From Isochrysis galbana (Eukaryota; Haptophyta; Isochrysidales; Isochrysidaceae): a stretch of 64,000 nucleotides of DNA. A program made the translations under genes and the position numbers. The notes beneath the pieces are model-generated. The model worked only from the letters and a program-made list of their open reading frames with translations. It was not told the origin of the DNA and made no database searches. Each line of letters begins with the position of its first letter. The stretch's first letter is position 1. Below, one piece after another: positions 32,900 to 42,815 of this stretch. Location of the stretch: NCBI GenBank assembly GCA_018136815.1, contig CM030943.1, positions 673,975 to 737,974 of the forward strand, written 5' to 3'.

Positions 32900-34900
32900 G
32901 GAGGAGGAGGTTGGAGGTGGCGGTAGGCGAAGGTGACAGGGCGCACGCTCTGGATAAGGTGACAGGGCGCGCGCGCGTGGGGGCGGGCGACTGGGCGCGG
33001 TGGCGTGAGTTCCAGAATATGGGGGCAGTTGTCTTTTTGGAGAGGCAGTTGTATTTTTGGAATTGTAGTTAGGCAGTTGTATTTTTGGAGAGGCAGTTGG
33101 GCAGTTGTATTTGTGGAGAGGCAGTTGTATTTTTGGAATGGTAGTTGGGCAGTTGTATTTTTTGGAATGGCAGTTGGGCAGTTGTATTTGTGGAGAGGCA
33201 GTTGTATTTTTGGAATGGTAGTTGGGCAGTTGTATTTTTTGGAATGGCAGTTGGGCAGTTGTATTTGTGGAGAGGCAGTTGGGCAGTTGTATTTGTGGAG
33301 AGGCAGTTGGACAGTTGTATTTTTTGGAATGGCAGTTGGGCAGTTGTATTTTTTGGAATGGCAGTTGTATTTTTTGGAATGGCAGTTGTATTTTTTGGAA
33401 TGGCAGTTGGGCAGTTGTATTTTTGGAATGGCAGTTGGGGCAGTTGGGCAGTTGTATTTGTGGAGGCAGTTGGGCAGTTGTATTTTTTGGGCAGTTGGGA
33501 AGTTGTATTTTTGGAATGGCAGTTGGGGCAGTTGGGCAGTTGGGAAGTTGTATTTTTGGAATGGCAGTTGGGTGGGCAGTTGTATTTGTGGAGAGGCAGT
33601 TGTATTTTTTGGAATGCAGTTGGGCAGTTGTATTTTTGGAATGGCAGTTGGGGCAGTTGGGCAGTTGTATTTGTGGAGGCAGTTGGGCAGTTGTATTTTT
33701 TGGGCAGTTGGGAAGTTGTATTTTTGGAATGGCAGTTGGGGCAGTTGGGCAGTTGGGAAGTTGTATTTTTGGAATGGCAGTTGGGGCAGTTGGGCAGTTG
33801 TATTTGTGGAGAGGCAGTTGTATTTTTTGGAATGCAGTTGGGCAGTTGTATTTTTGGAATGGCAGTTGGGGCAGTTGGGCAGTTGTATTTGTGGAGGCAG
33901 TTGGGCAGTTGTATTTTTGGAATGGCAGTTTGGCAGTTGGGAAGTTGTATTTTTGTAATGGCAGTTGGGGCAGTTGGGCAGTTGTATTTGTGGAGAGGCA
34001 GTTGTATTTTTTGGAATGGCAGTTGGGCAGTTGTATTTTTTGGAATGGCAGTTGGGCAGTTGTATTTTTGGAATGGCAGTTGGGGCAGTTGGGCAGTTGT
34101 ATTTTTTGGAATGGCAGTTGGGCAGTTGTATTTTTGGAATGGCAGTTGGGGCAGTTGGGCAGTTGTATTTGTGGAGGCAGTTGGGCAGTTGTATTTGTGG
34201 AGGCAGTTGGGTAGTTGTATTTTTGGAATGGCAGTTGGGGCAGTTGGGCAGTTGTTTTTGTGGAGGCAGTTGGGCAGTTGTATTTTTTGGAATGGCAGTT
34301 GGGGCAGTTGGGCAGTTGTATTTGTGTAGGCAGTTGGGCAGTTGTATTTTTTGGAATGGCAGTTGGGGGCAGTTGTATTTGTGGAGAGGCAGTTGGGCAG
34401 TTTTTGGAATGGCAGTTGGGCAGTTGTATTTTTGGAATGGCAGTTGGGGCAGTTGGGCAGTTGTATTTGTGTAGGCAGTTGGGCAGTTGTATTTTTTGGA
34501 ATGGCAGTTTGGCAGTTGGGAAGTTGTATTTTTGGAATGGCAGTTGGGGCAGTTGTTTTTGGAATGGCAGTGGTGTGCGGCTCCTCCCGACTGGGCGCGG
34601 TGGCGTGAGCTCCAGAATATGGGGGCAGTTGTCTTTTTGGAGAGGCAGTTGTATTTTTGGAATGGTAGTTGGGCAGTTGTATTTTTGGAATGGTAGTTGG
34701 GCAGTTGTATTTTTGGAGAGGCAGTTGAACAATTGTATTTGCGGAGAGGCAGTTGGGCAGTTGTCTTTTTGGAGCGGCAGTTGGGCAGTTGTCTTTTTGG
34801 AGAGGCAGTTGGGCAGTTGTATTTTTGGAATGGCAGTTGGGGCAGTTGTATTTTTGGAATGGCAGTGGTGTGCGGCTCCTCCTCTCCCCGGTAGTGCGGC
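32900..34900. repeat. 1.9-kb minisatellite (GGCAGTTG / TATTTTTGGAAT units)
   Basis: Alternating ~20-bp (GGCAGTTGTATTTTTGGAAT) and ~26-bp (GGCAGTTGGGCAGTTGTATTTGTGGA) units. The leading segment at 33005-33070 (CCAGAATATGGGGGCAGTTG) is repeated at 34610-34680, so the whole block has a higher-order duplication. The unit has few stop codons on either strand, producing 300-880-codon frames in several frames at once. These are not genes. Confidence 0.95.
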
Positions 34901-35353
34901 TCCTCCTCTCCCCACCCCTCCCCTCTCCGCCCGCCTCTCCGCCGCCCGCCCCTCGCCTCCCCGCTCTCCTTCCTCCGACTTCCTACTTCCCCGCTCGCCC
35001 GCCCTCCACCCCGTCTGTGCCCTTTCGTCGTCCCACCTCTCCCCACTTCTCCTCCCCCCACCTCTCCCCCCACCTCTCCTCCCCCACCCACCCCTTCCTG
35101 CCTCTCCCCACCCCTTCCTGCCTCTCCCCGCCCCCTCCCCTCTCGCCTCCCCACTCTCCTTCCTCCGACTTCCTGTGACTCGGCCGCCTTGTTCCTGCAC
35201 CAGCCCCGTCTTCCCATTTGTCACATCGCCGCACCTGCTTGCCTCGCCGTGTCTCATCGTGCCTCACCGTGCCTCGCCGTTTCCTCGCCGTGCCCCACTA
35301 CCAAAGTGCATCTCCCCTCATGCTGTCCTGGTTGCGACCGGAGGAACTTGTCC
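34901..35353. other. Pyrimidine-rich flank of the minisatellite
   Basis: C/T-biased sequence with short CCTCTCCCC repeats, then CTCGCCGTG repeats around 35240-35300. No gene. Confidence 0.6.
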
Positions 35354-36517
35354 TCATCCTGGAGAGACCATCATAGACGGCCGTCCCTCCTTAGTATGAT
35401 AACCTTTGCCTGAGGTAGCATAGTGGCTACCCTTGGCGCGGCGAGGCTTGCGGCGCGAGTCCGTAGATTCGGATGATCCGTCGGAATCCGAATCGCTGGT
35501 CGACGAGTAGTTGGACGAACGCGGGCTGGAGACCGGAGATGAGGACTGGGAGGACGATGAAGATGGGGAGCTATAGCGGCGGCGGCGGCGGGTCTTCTTC
35601 TTGTTTTTATGAGCCTTTTTAGATTTCGGTGAGGAGCGAGGGAGCGGCGGTGGAGGAGGCAAAACAGTTTCGCCGCCATCTTCGGATGGAGGTGGAGGCG
35701 GGCTGGCTGCCTGGACTGGTGTAGGAGGGAGTCGGCCCCGTTCAATCGCGTTGGTGACTGCGGCGAGCTGCTGTGAGAATTGGGCGGCCATGGCCTGCAT
35801 GAGCTCAATGTAACGCAGCTCGACGGGGTTGAGCCCCGGTGAAGCCGACGAAGTTGGCGGCGGAGCCGTAGCAGACGGTGGAGAAGGAGAGAGATGAAGA
35901 AGGGAGTCGGGCAGCAGGCCCGGGGCCTCTCCACAACGAGACGGCTGACTTGGGGCGACCGAGGCGACCGAGAGGCGTTCGAGCGATGGATGGTAGGGCT
36001 CGTAGGCGGCCTCCGAGTCCGATGGTAATGGTGGCGGTGCCTCGAGACATACGCGAGAAGAGGGGAGGAATCCTTCCAGAGGATTATCCTCACCCTGGAA
36101 AGACTCGGGCTTGGACCTGTCCTCCATGGGCTCCGGCGGCGATGGCGGAGATGATGGTGGGGGGACCGCAGAGAGATCAGGAGGCGAGGGAAGGGAGGGC
36201 ATCATCTCCCCCTGTGAAGGTGGTGGTGGATGCCCATCCGGAGAGGAGAAAGGGGGCAGGGCAGGCATGATGCCCGACTCTGCAGAGGTGGGGGTGACCC
36301 CCATTGAGACGTCCAGCGCGGGACGCACCGGGAACGATTCTACACCTGACGAATTGGGATGGCCCTTAGGGCCTGAGGGCAATGAGGAAGGTGGCAAGCC
36401 GGCGGCAGGCGCGGCTGAGGAGACGGCTTCGGAGACGATGACGGGCTGAAGCCCGTCAGCAGAGGAAGGCGGGCAGGCGGGCTTGAGCGAGGGCGAGGAC
36501 GGCGGCGAGAACGACAT
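35354..36517 (-). CDS. Ser/Pro-rich ORF, possibly retrotransposon gag
   Basis: Open frame of 387 codons from an internal ATG (36517); the frame runs on to 36745. It is mostly low-complexity Pro/Ser. One helical stretch reads ELRYIELMQAMAAQFSQQLAAVTNAIERG (a gag-like coiled segment). It is followed by a basic tract KKAHKNKKKTRRRRRY, an SR-like SDSDSDGSSESTDSRRK tail and a stop. No zinc knuckle or protease follows because the frame ends at the repeat block. The 152-bp direct repeat overlaps the upstream side. Gag is a guess; an SR-type nuclear protein is the alternative. Confidence 0.35.
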   Translation of the reverse strand: MSFSPPSSPSLKPACPPSSADGLQPVIVSEAVSSAAPAAGLPPSSLPSGPKGHPNSSGVESFPVRPALDVSMGVTPTSAESGIMPALPPFSSPDGHPPPPSQGEMMPSLPSPPDLSAVPPPSSPPSPPEPMEDRSKPESFQGEDNPLEGFLPSSRVCLEAPPPLPSDSEAAYEPYHPSLERLSVASVAPSQPSRCGEAPGLLPDSLLHLSPSPPSATAPPPTSSASPGLNPVELRYIELMQAMAAQFSQQLAAVTNAIERGRLPPTPVQAASPPPPPSEDGGETVLPPPPPLPRSSPKSKKAHKNKKKTRRRRRYSSPSSSSSQSSSPVSSPRSSNYSSTSDSDSDGSSESTDSRRKPRRAKGSHYATSGKGYHTKEGRPSMMVSPG

Positions 36518-36669
36518 GGAACGAGCGGCGAGAGGCGAGGGCGAGTGAGAGGAGGGCTGTGATGGCAGGGGCTGGCGAGGCGAGGCGAGTTTGTTGGGTA
36601 CGAGTGTTACGAGAGCGAGAGCGACGAGAGCGAGAACGACGGCGGATGACGACTGGCGACAGGACGACG

Positions 36670-36821
36670 GACAACGACACCCAGGAAAACACCCCGACTC
36701 TCGCCCCACGACTTTCTCACATAACTCGACTGAAATCAAACCCAAACACTCCGATCAGACAACAACGGACGACGATCAAAGGGCGATCTGTCGGCGATCT
36801 TGTCTGGAACGGGAATCGCAC
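36670..36821. repeat. 152-bp direct repeat, copy 2
   Basis: Identical to 31775-31926 and in the same orientation, 4.9 kb apart. The ATG of the longer gag-like frame (36745) lies inside it. Confidence 0.95.
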
Positions 36822-36962
36822 CATAACGGAATCGAGGGGCAATCTTGCTACGCAGGATTCCAAGAGACCTACCAAATAAGACGAAAGGAGTGCGATGTGC
36901 CTAAGGGGGAGATGCGAAGAGGTCGCAAATTAAACCTGATTGCCCCCAGAAGCAGATAAAGA

Positions 36963-37205
36963 ACCGCAGGGGAGATAGCAAATTAAACCTATTTGCGAGG
37001 CGCCTGGGAGGAAGAAAGGTGGGGAAACTTCCCTTCTCTTTCGAGAGAAAGAGAGAGGGCGCTCCACAACCCACGATCCCATGCATCCAAGCGAAGCTTT
37101 TGACCGAGAACGAGAACGAGAGAATTATAACGATAAATACCGAACGACGAAGAGAAGAGCGAAGCCTAACGAGTGTCGATTCGCGAATGCGACAGTCCAC
37201 GCTGG
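36963..37205. repeat. Dispersed repeat F6, copy 1
   Basis: Colinear with 47700-47936 and partly with 41041-41166. Blocks: GATAGCAAATTAAACCTATT, GGTGGGGAAACTTCCCTTCT, ATTATAACGATAAAT, and an end with the near-palindrome GTCGATTCGCGAATGCGACA. A pure G tract follows at 37236-37253. Confidence 0.85.
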
Positions 37206-37655
37206 GGGAAAACCCCTTTCGGGTAAAAACAACGCAGGGGGGGGGGGGGGGGGGCACTCGTGAAAGGGAGCCCAGAAGCGCTAATCACTCCTCGCCGGGG
37301 CGAGTGGCCGCGGCGAGCCGCGGCCCTTCCCTAGAGTATACGAATACTGTATAATGTTAGTTAGGTGCGTATCGATGCGCGCGGAGCGCGCTAGCGCTTT
37401 AACCGAGAGCAAAGCAAGACACCCCCGAAATTTGGGTGGCGCGGGCCCGAAACTTAGTGGAATGCGTGCGAAATTTCGAAACGAAATTTGGGCGGGTCCG
37501 AAACGAAACTCTGGCCTGGGCCAACACCCCCGACACCAAACAAAAGGAAAGAGGGGGGGAAGGCGAAGGTACGGGGTGACGGGAGGGAAGGGCGATGACG
37601 GGCGTGGGTAGAATATACCTGACTAGCGATAGGTGTGTAGCCCTGAATCTTCAGA

Positions 37656-37860
37656 CCTTTTTTTTATCCAACCTTGTGTTGGGTGTTGGGTGTAGACGTC
37701 TTGAGAGCGTGCAAGAACTACTCTCGGCGGGGGTACCATGTTTGGCCCTAACCCAGGAGGGCCCAGTGAATGATAGCCATATCGTGTAGACCATTGGAAA
37801 CATCATGATGTTGGCGCGCTCGCGAGACAACAACAACAATCAACAATCGATGCTCCGACG
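37656..37860 (-). mobile_element. LTR-retrotransposon remnant with PBS and almost no interior
   Basis: On the minus strand an LTR-like end (...CCAAACA) is followed by the PBS at 37738-37721, only ~50 bp of spacer, an A-rich tract, then TGAAGATTCAGGGCTACACA at 37656. If the latter is a 3' LTR start, the internal region has been deleted to under 100 bp, as in TRIM-type elements. The LTR limits are not defined. Confidence 0.45.
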
Positions 37861-38550
37861 ACGTTCCCCTACTCCCCCTTTTCTCACTGGGAGTAGATCT
37901 CACACCTATACAACAAAACCAAGCCCAAGGTCAAACACGCCCCATCGAATTCTTGGACGGACCTTGTCCCCTGATTCATCAAGAAGACCGGAAGTGGAGT
38001 ACTCCTACTCTAAGAGGAATGTTTGAAGAGTAGAGTAAATAAAGTAGCGAGATAAGAGAGCGAGGGAGGAGAGAAGGGTGTGGGTGGAGTGGTGGCGAGA
38101 GAGTGAAGAGGAGCAGAGGAGGGGGGAGAAGGGGGCGGAGAGACGAGACGATGTACAAGAGTATCTGTACCCTGTGCTGTCGGACGAAATTCGCGTGATG
38201 CTGATGGAGTAGAGAGAAACCTAGGGACTCGAAGGGAACCCAAGAAGCAGCAAAGAAGTCCTCTCCGAAGTTTGTTCTAGGAGTACTTCACTTAGAGAGT
38301 GGAGGAGGGCGAGAGGCAGACTACGAGAGACATGGAGAGAGGAGAGAGAGGCGGAGGCGGCTGGCGCGGGGGCGCGGGGGGCGGGGGGGGGGGGGGGCGG
38401 GGGGGGGGGCGGGGGGGGGGAAGGGGGGAAGGGAGGGGGGGGGGGGAAGTGAGAGAGAGAGAGGGAGCGATCGATCGATCGATAGGGACCCCTGTGGGGG
38501 AAGAGAGACGGAGACGGAGAGTGAGCGAGGGAGACGAGAGAGGGAGACAG

Positions 38551-39786
38551 ATGCTTGCTCGCCTCGGACAGATGTCGGCACCGCTGGCCCGCGTATGGCC
38601 GCGCAGGCCGCTTCGCGCGCTCTCAAGCTCAGCCTCCGCGATCGAGGAGCGCTACTCTCCCCAGCTGGCCATGGTGCACTGGCTTGGTGCCGCGTCATTT
38701 GCCGCATGCATCGTCACGGTCAAGAAGGCGCAGTTCACAGACGGACCCACCTCTCTCGGGACGAAAGCAGAGACAAAGGGCACGCTGATGATGCTGCACA
38801 AGTGAGCCAACCCCCCGCTGCACGCCACCAACCATCTCGCCCTGGCATCGGACAGCTCACGAGCCGCTCGCCGCTGATTCCATCCCTCCACTGACTCGGC
38901 CCTCGACACAGGTCCACGGCGGTCATCGCTGGGGCGCTGCTCATACCTCGAGTCATCCTCCGGCTTGCCACAAAACTGCCTTCGCATTTGCCACTCCATT
39001 CTCCCCTGGGGGATTCAGTGGATAAGATGCTCATCAATGCTGGACACGCCGCCCTCTACGGAGCGCTTTTCTTCATGCCCCTTTCAGGATTTGCAATGGG
39101 CTACTATGGTGGCAAGGGTGTGCCCTTCTATGGGCTATTCACGATTCCCGGAAAAACAGAGGGCAGAACCCCCGAAGATGGTGAGCTACTTCTCGTCACG
39201 GCTCAACCGACGCCTGTTGCGCCACTCCTTTTAGCCACTTGCTCCGGGCTTTGTAGACATGTCTTCGCATGCAGCCAACCCCCTTTGCCTACACTATCCC
39301 TCGAGACGACTGCCTTGAGCGTGGTTTGCTGCAGGTAAATTTGCCGGCAAAGTGTTCAAGGCCCACAAGACTGCTGGCTCGATCCTTCCTGCACTCCTCG
39401 GCACGCATCTTGCTGGCGCTGGCGTGCACCTCCTCAAGGGGCAGCCTATTCTTTCTCGGATGAGTGTGTTCAGCAAGTAAGGCAAGTGGCAAGTCCACTC
39501 GCTCAACCAATGCACACTCATCGAGTAGATCTCGCTTCTCAACTTCCACTCAAACAGTCAACAGCGCTTTGGGCAATATGCCTTGTTTGGAGCGGCTGCA
39601 TTCGCCTCGTCCATTCATCAATCCATCAGCGGCGCACACGGTGAGGAAGACAATTTCCACCACAAATACGGACGTTGGGCTTTTGCCATGCATCCATTGT
39701 GGGGAGTGCCGGGCGGGATCTATTTGTGGTACTCACTCCGTGCTTTGTCAAGATATCTTCAGTCCCCCGAGTGTTGTATGTGTTGA
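38551..39786 (+). CDS. Bacterial-type cytochrome b561, mitochondrial (four exons)
   Basis: Exons 38551-38801, 38912-39180, 39335-39476 and 39558-39786 join in frame (phases 2, 1, 2) to 296 aa; all introns are GT-AG. The leader MLARLGQMSAPLARVWPRRPLRALSSS fits mitochondrial import. The core matches the prokaryotic b561/Ni-hydrogenase cytochrome b fold: RYSPQLAMVHWLGAASF, LHKSTAVIAGALLIPRVILRLA, NAGHAALYGALFFMPLSGFAMGYYGG, YGLFTIPG, FKAHKTAGSILPALLGTHLAGAGVHLL, ILSRM. Conserved His in each helix can ligate two haems. It should be an inner-membrane electron carrier. A C-terminal extension of ~75 residues (HKYGRWAFAMHPLWGVPGGIYLWYSL) is unlike bacterial members. The 5' side is preceded by a long G-rich tract (38370-38450). 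Confidence 0.85.
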
Positions 39787-40091
39787 AATTACAAAAAAAA
39801 TCTTCTTAAAATTCCCCGCTACGTGTGCGGCGTGAGGCAATGTGCTAGTGTACCTCCCTACTACCCGACCTTTACCCCTAACAACCCCCTCCCCCTTTCC
39901 CAGTTCCCTCATTTTCGGAGAAGCTGGTTCCGGGGAGGCCGCGCGCGCTGCTTCGGCCAAGAGTTGGAGAGAAGGGGGCGGGAGACTGTGGTTCGTCCTT
40001 TGTTCCGGTGTTGGCTCGGGTTATCCTCCCTTAAATATCTTAGGCTCCTCTTTAATACCCTCTGTGATTCCGACTAAGAGGTTTAGCTACT

Positions 40092-40793
40092 TTAGGTGAT
40101 GTGTCGTAGGTCCAGACCTCTTGCCGCTTGCAAGAGGTCCTCCGACGTTCCTATGTTGAAATCCTTGTCCACCGTGTACAGCGGGCTTATCATTTTCTTA
40201 ATATGTTTGTTGCTCGGGGCGTGTAACCCCATATTTTCTCGTTGTTTTTTTAGCCTCTGAAAGAAACCGACTTTCGCCGTTACTAGCAGGTGATATCTCG
40301 TAAGTATCGCTCTTAAGATCGACCTAACGGACCTGCCGTCCGCGTTGCCATACTGGATGTTATAGAAATCGGTTAGGATATACCTCCACGCCAGGATACC
40401 TAAGTATCCCGAGGAGGGGTGCGGTCTATCCACCTGATAGCAGAAAAGACGTTGGGCTATTTCGGATCCCGGCCTAAGGTTAATCCCCAGAAGTCCTTCT
40501 ATGAATTCAAAGACGGGCTCCGTCGCGATATATGAGGCCAGGTGAGTGGAACTCTCGGGGGATATGCCGCAAAAGCGGCATGTTGGATCGTCAGCAAAAC
40601 GGTTCGCCGTAGCTATCCTCCTATGTAGGACATGCTTGAAATGCAGATAAGAGTCTCTAGGTGTTAAAAAGTTATATTTGTACAATTGCGATACTTGTTT
40701 CCACTTTCCCGAGAGGACCGGTAACCTTTTTTCCCATCTTAGCGTGGATTTTTGTGCTTTTGTTTTCCTCAATGCGAGGAACGCTTTAGTCAA
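40092..40793 (-). pseudogene. Non-LTR retrotransposon (LINE) C-terminal fragment with zf-RVT
   Basis: 233-codon frame with the end-of-pol zinc-binding signature: FKHVLHRRIATANRF then CRFCGISPESSTHLA (CxxC...H), preceded by WEKRLPVLSGKWKQV. After this come helical residues and a stop. There is no RT or endonuclease domain upstream; a minisatellite begins instead. It is a candidate partner for the non-autonomous families here, though no shared 3' end was found. Confidence 0.65.
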
Positions 40794-40794
40794 G

Positions 40795-40960
40795 AAGGCG
40801 AGAAGCGCTCAATCACCATCACCCACATCAAAGAAAAGCGTTCAATCACCATCAGCCTACACGTGGAATGCGTTCAATTGCCATCACCCCCACCGCATGG
40901 AAAAGCGTTCAATCACAATCACCATCAGGCTACACATGGAAAAGGGTTCAATCGCGGAAG
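40795..40960. repeat. Minisatellite, ~33-bp unit (GCGTTCAATCACCATCA)
   Basis: About five units of AAGCGTTCAATCACCATCA with alternating linkers CCCACA or GCCTACACGTGG. Inverted units occur at 41985-42130, a short piece at 41165-41200, and one unit at 49290-49318. Confidence 0.9.
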
Positions 40961-41040
40961 ATCGTGGGGAGGGTAGCTATCCAACCCACTCGTTTGACAA
41001 GAGGGTGTATGCTGCATCCCGCTCGAGTGGTGCGTGACAC

Positions 41041-41166
41041 AAAATCCCATGCGTCCAAGCGAAGCTTTTGACCGAGACCGAGAGGAAGCAGCACATTATA
41101 ACGATATATATACCGAGCGACGAAGAGAAGCCTAACGACTAACGAGTGTCGATTCGCGAATGCAGG
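41041..41166. repeat. Dispersed repeat F6, partial copy
   Basis: Matches the end of F6 (GCGAAGCTTTTGACCGAGA, ATTATAACGATA, GTGTCGATTCGCGAATGC). It lies between two blocks of the 33-bp minisatellite. Confidence 0.8.
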
Positions 41167-41200
41167 CGAGAAGCGCTCAATCACCATCACCCACAGCACC

Positions 41201-41984
41201 TGAGACGTGAATGGAGTTGCTGGGTGTCATTGTTACGAGCTCATTTTGCAGCACCTGTACATGTACCTCAGCTTGTCCTGTCACCTCACACTTCGCTCCC
41301 AGTAGATGGAGGAGCACGTTATGGAGGGAACACTGGACTGTTTCACCCGCCGGTACTGGGGCAACGAGGGCGAGGAACGCCTACGGGGGGGGGCGCGAAA
41401 AGAGAGGTGGAGGGTGGGAACAGAGGAAGGAAGAAAGGAAGCAAAGAGGGGAGGACAAACGGCAACCAGGAACACAGTGCTCTGGATGAGACGGTACTGG
41501 TGAAGGGAGGAGCGGGATGGTGGTGCGACCGGGCCGCGGGATGGTGTAGCGGGTTGGCCCTCACCGGCGGCGGACGCGCGCGCACGAATGAGCTGTGGTG
41601 ATGCCACAAGAGAGGTGAGGGGGCAGAACAAGACGGGGGTTCTGTACCCTGGTGACCAAGACGGACACTGCTGTTGGAAGAGAACGACGCGAGGCGGGTG
41701 GGAAGAGCAGCGGGCGGAGAGCGCACAGTGGAGAGAGAGGGGGGATGACAGAGGAGGGGGCTGGTAGGCAAAGCAAGAAGCAAGGTGGGCGGCAGGGGGA
41801 CTGCTCAACTTCAGGGAACTGCTCAACTGCAAAACTGCCCAACTGTAGAAACTTCAGAAACTGCCCACCCTCCTCGCCTGTGCCCCCTCCCCCCTGAGAA
41901 AAGGCTCCTGGCTTCCTCGTCTCGTCCCTGTTTGCCTCTTTCTTCCTTCCCTCTTCCTCTGCCTCTTCCGCGATTGAACGCTTT
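41201..41984. other. Intergenic, no supported gene
   Basis: GC- and purine-rich, with frames up to 183 codons on both strands that lack recognisable domains. CAACT/GGAACTGC repeats occur at 41806-41870. Confidence 0.5.
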
Positions 41985-42130
41985 TTCATGTGCTGTAGGC
42001 TGATGGCTGATGGTGATTGAAGGCTTTTCCAGGCTGTGGGGGTGATGGCGATTGAACGCGTTCCACGTGTAGGCTGATGGTGATTGAACGCTTTTCCATG
42101 CTGTGGGTGATGGTGATTGAGCGCTTCTCG
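41985..42130. repeat. 33-bp minisatellite, inverted block
   Basis: Four to five units of TGATGGTGATTGAACGCTTT, complementary to the block at 40795-40960. The two blocks enclose 41.0-42.0 kb as an inverted pair. Confidence 0.88.
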
Positions 42131-42346
42131 CCTCACGCCGAAGAGCAAAATGTCGATATTTCGATAAGCGAAATTAAGGTGTAAGGTCGACTTTCAGTCG
42201 AAATTACCTGCAAAATTTGGGTCAAGGGAAGCGAAATATCGAAACAACATTTGGGTGGGTCTCAAACGAAACTCTGGCCCGACCCAAGTAAGTGCTCGTT
42301 GCTCAGTGCGCGGCATGTGCGCACGGCAGCGCGCCAGCGCCAGCCA

Positions 42347-42543
42347 CGCGCAGGCCTAGATGGGAAATACGTATTTACCGTATTTGGCCAGAGGCCAAAT
42401 ACGTATGTATTTGGCTTTATTTGAAGCGCCTCCTGGGTTGTAGGCCTCGAATGTATTTGAAGTATTTGGCCGGAGGCCAAATACATGTGTATTTGGCTGT
42501 ATTTGCAGGCCCTAGCACCGTATTTCCCATCCAGGCGCGCAGG
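42347..42543. mobile_element. 181-bp MITE with 8-bp target duplication
   Basis: The element is 42355-42535, with inverted ends CCTAGATGGGAAATACG and CGTATTTCCCATCCAGG. It is flanked by CGCGCAGG at 42347-42354 and 42536-42543. Internally it holds two palindromes, TATTTGGCC(NN)AGGCCAAATA type, at about 42383 and 42462. An 8-bp duplication points to a hAT-type mobiliser, which is inference. Confidence 0.88.
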
Positions 42544-42667
42544 GCGCGCGCACGCCGCTAGCCACCGGCCAGTTGCTACAAACACGGCGGCCAAACAGGA
42601 GGGGGTTTGAAACACGGCAAAACACGGCCGTGTTTGGCTGTTGTAGAAACACGGTAAACACGTCTTT

Positions 42668-42753
42668 CCCAGCTAAGGGTAGGGGCCCCGTTGCCGTTAA
42701 GGCCATGTCCCACAACCCTAGGATTAAACTAGAACAATAAGAAAACTTTAACA
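42668..42753 (-). mobile_element. LTR (family L1), partial, upstream of the phosphatase
   Basis: Retains the 5' half of the LTR: TGTTAAAGTTTTCTTATTG start at 42753, then the complement of CCTAGGATTAAACTAG and GGGGCCCCGTTGCCG. Its 5' end faces the phosphatase ATG 62 bp away. Confidence 0.75.
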
Positions 42754-42815
42754 GAAACCCCTCCTCTCTTGTCTCCTCTTCTCTCCACTGTCTCGGCGTG
42801 CGCGAGCGTCGAGCG

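Noticed and set aside
32603..35399. Frames of 300-884 codons on both strands
   Set aside because: They are products of the stop-poor minisatellite, not genes.
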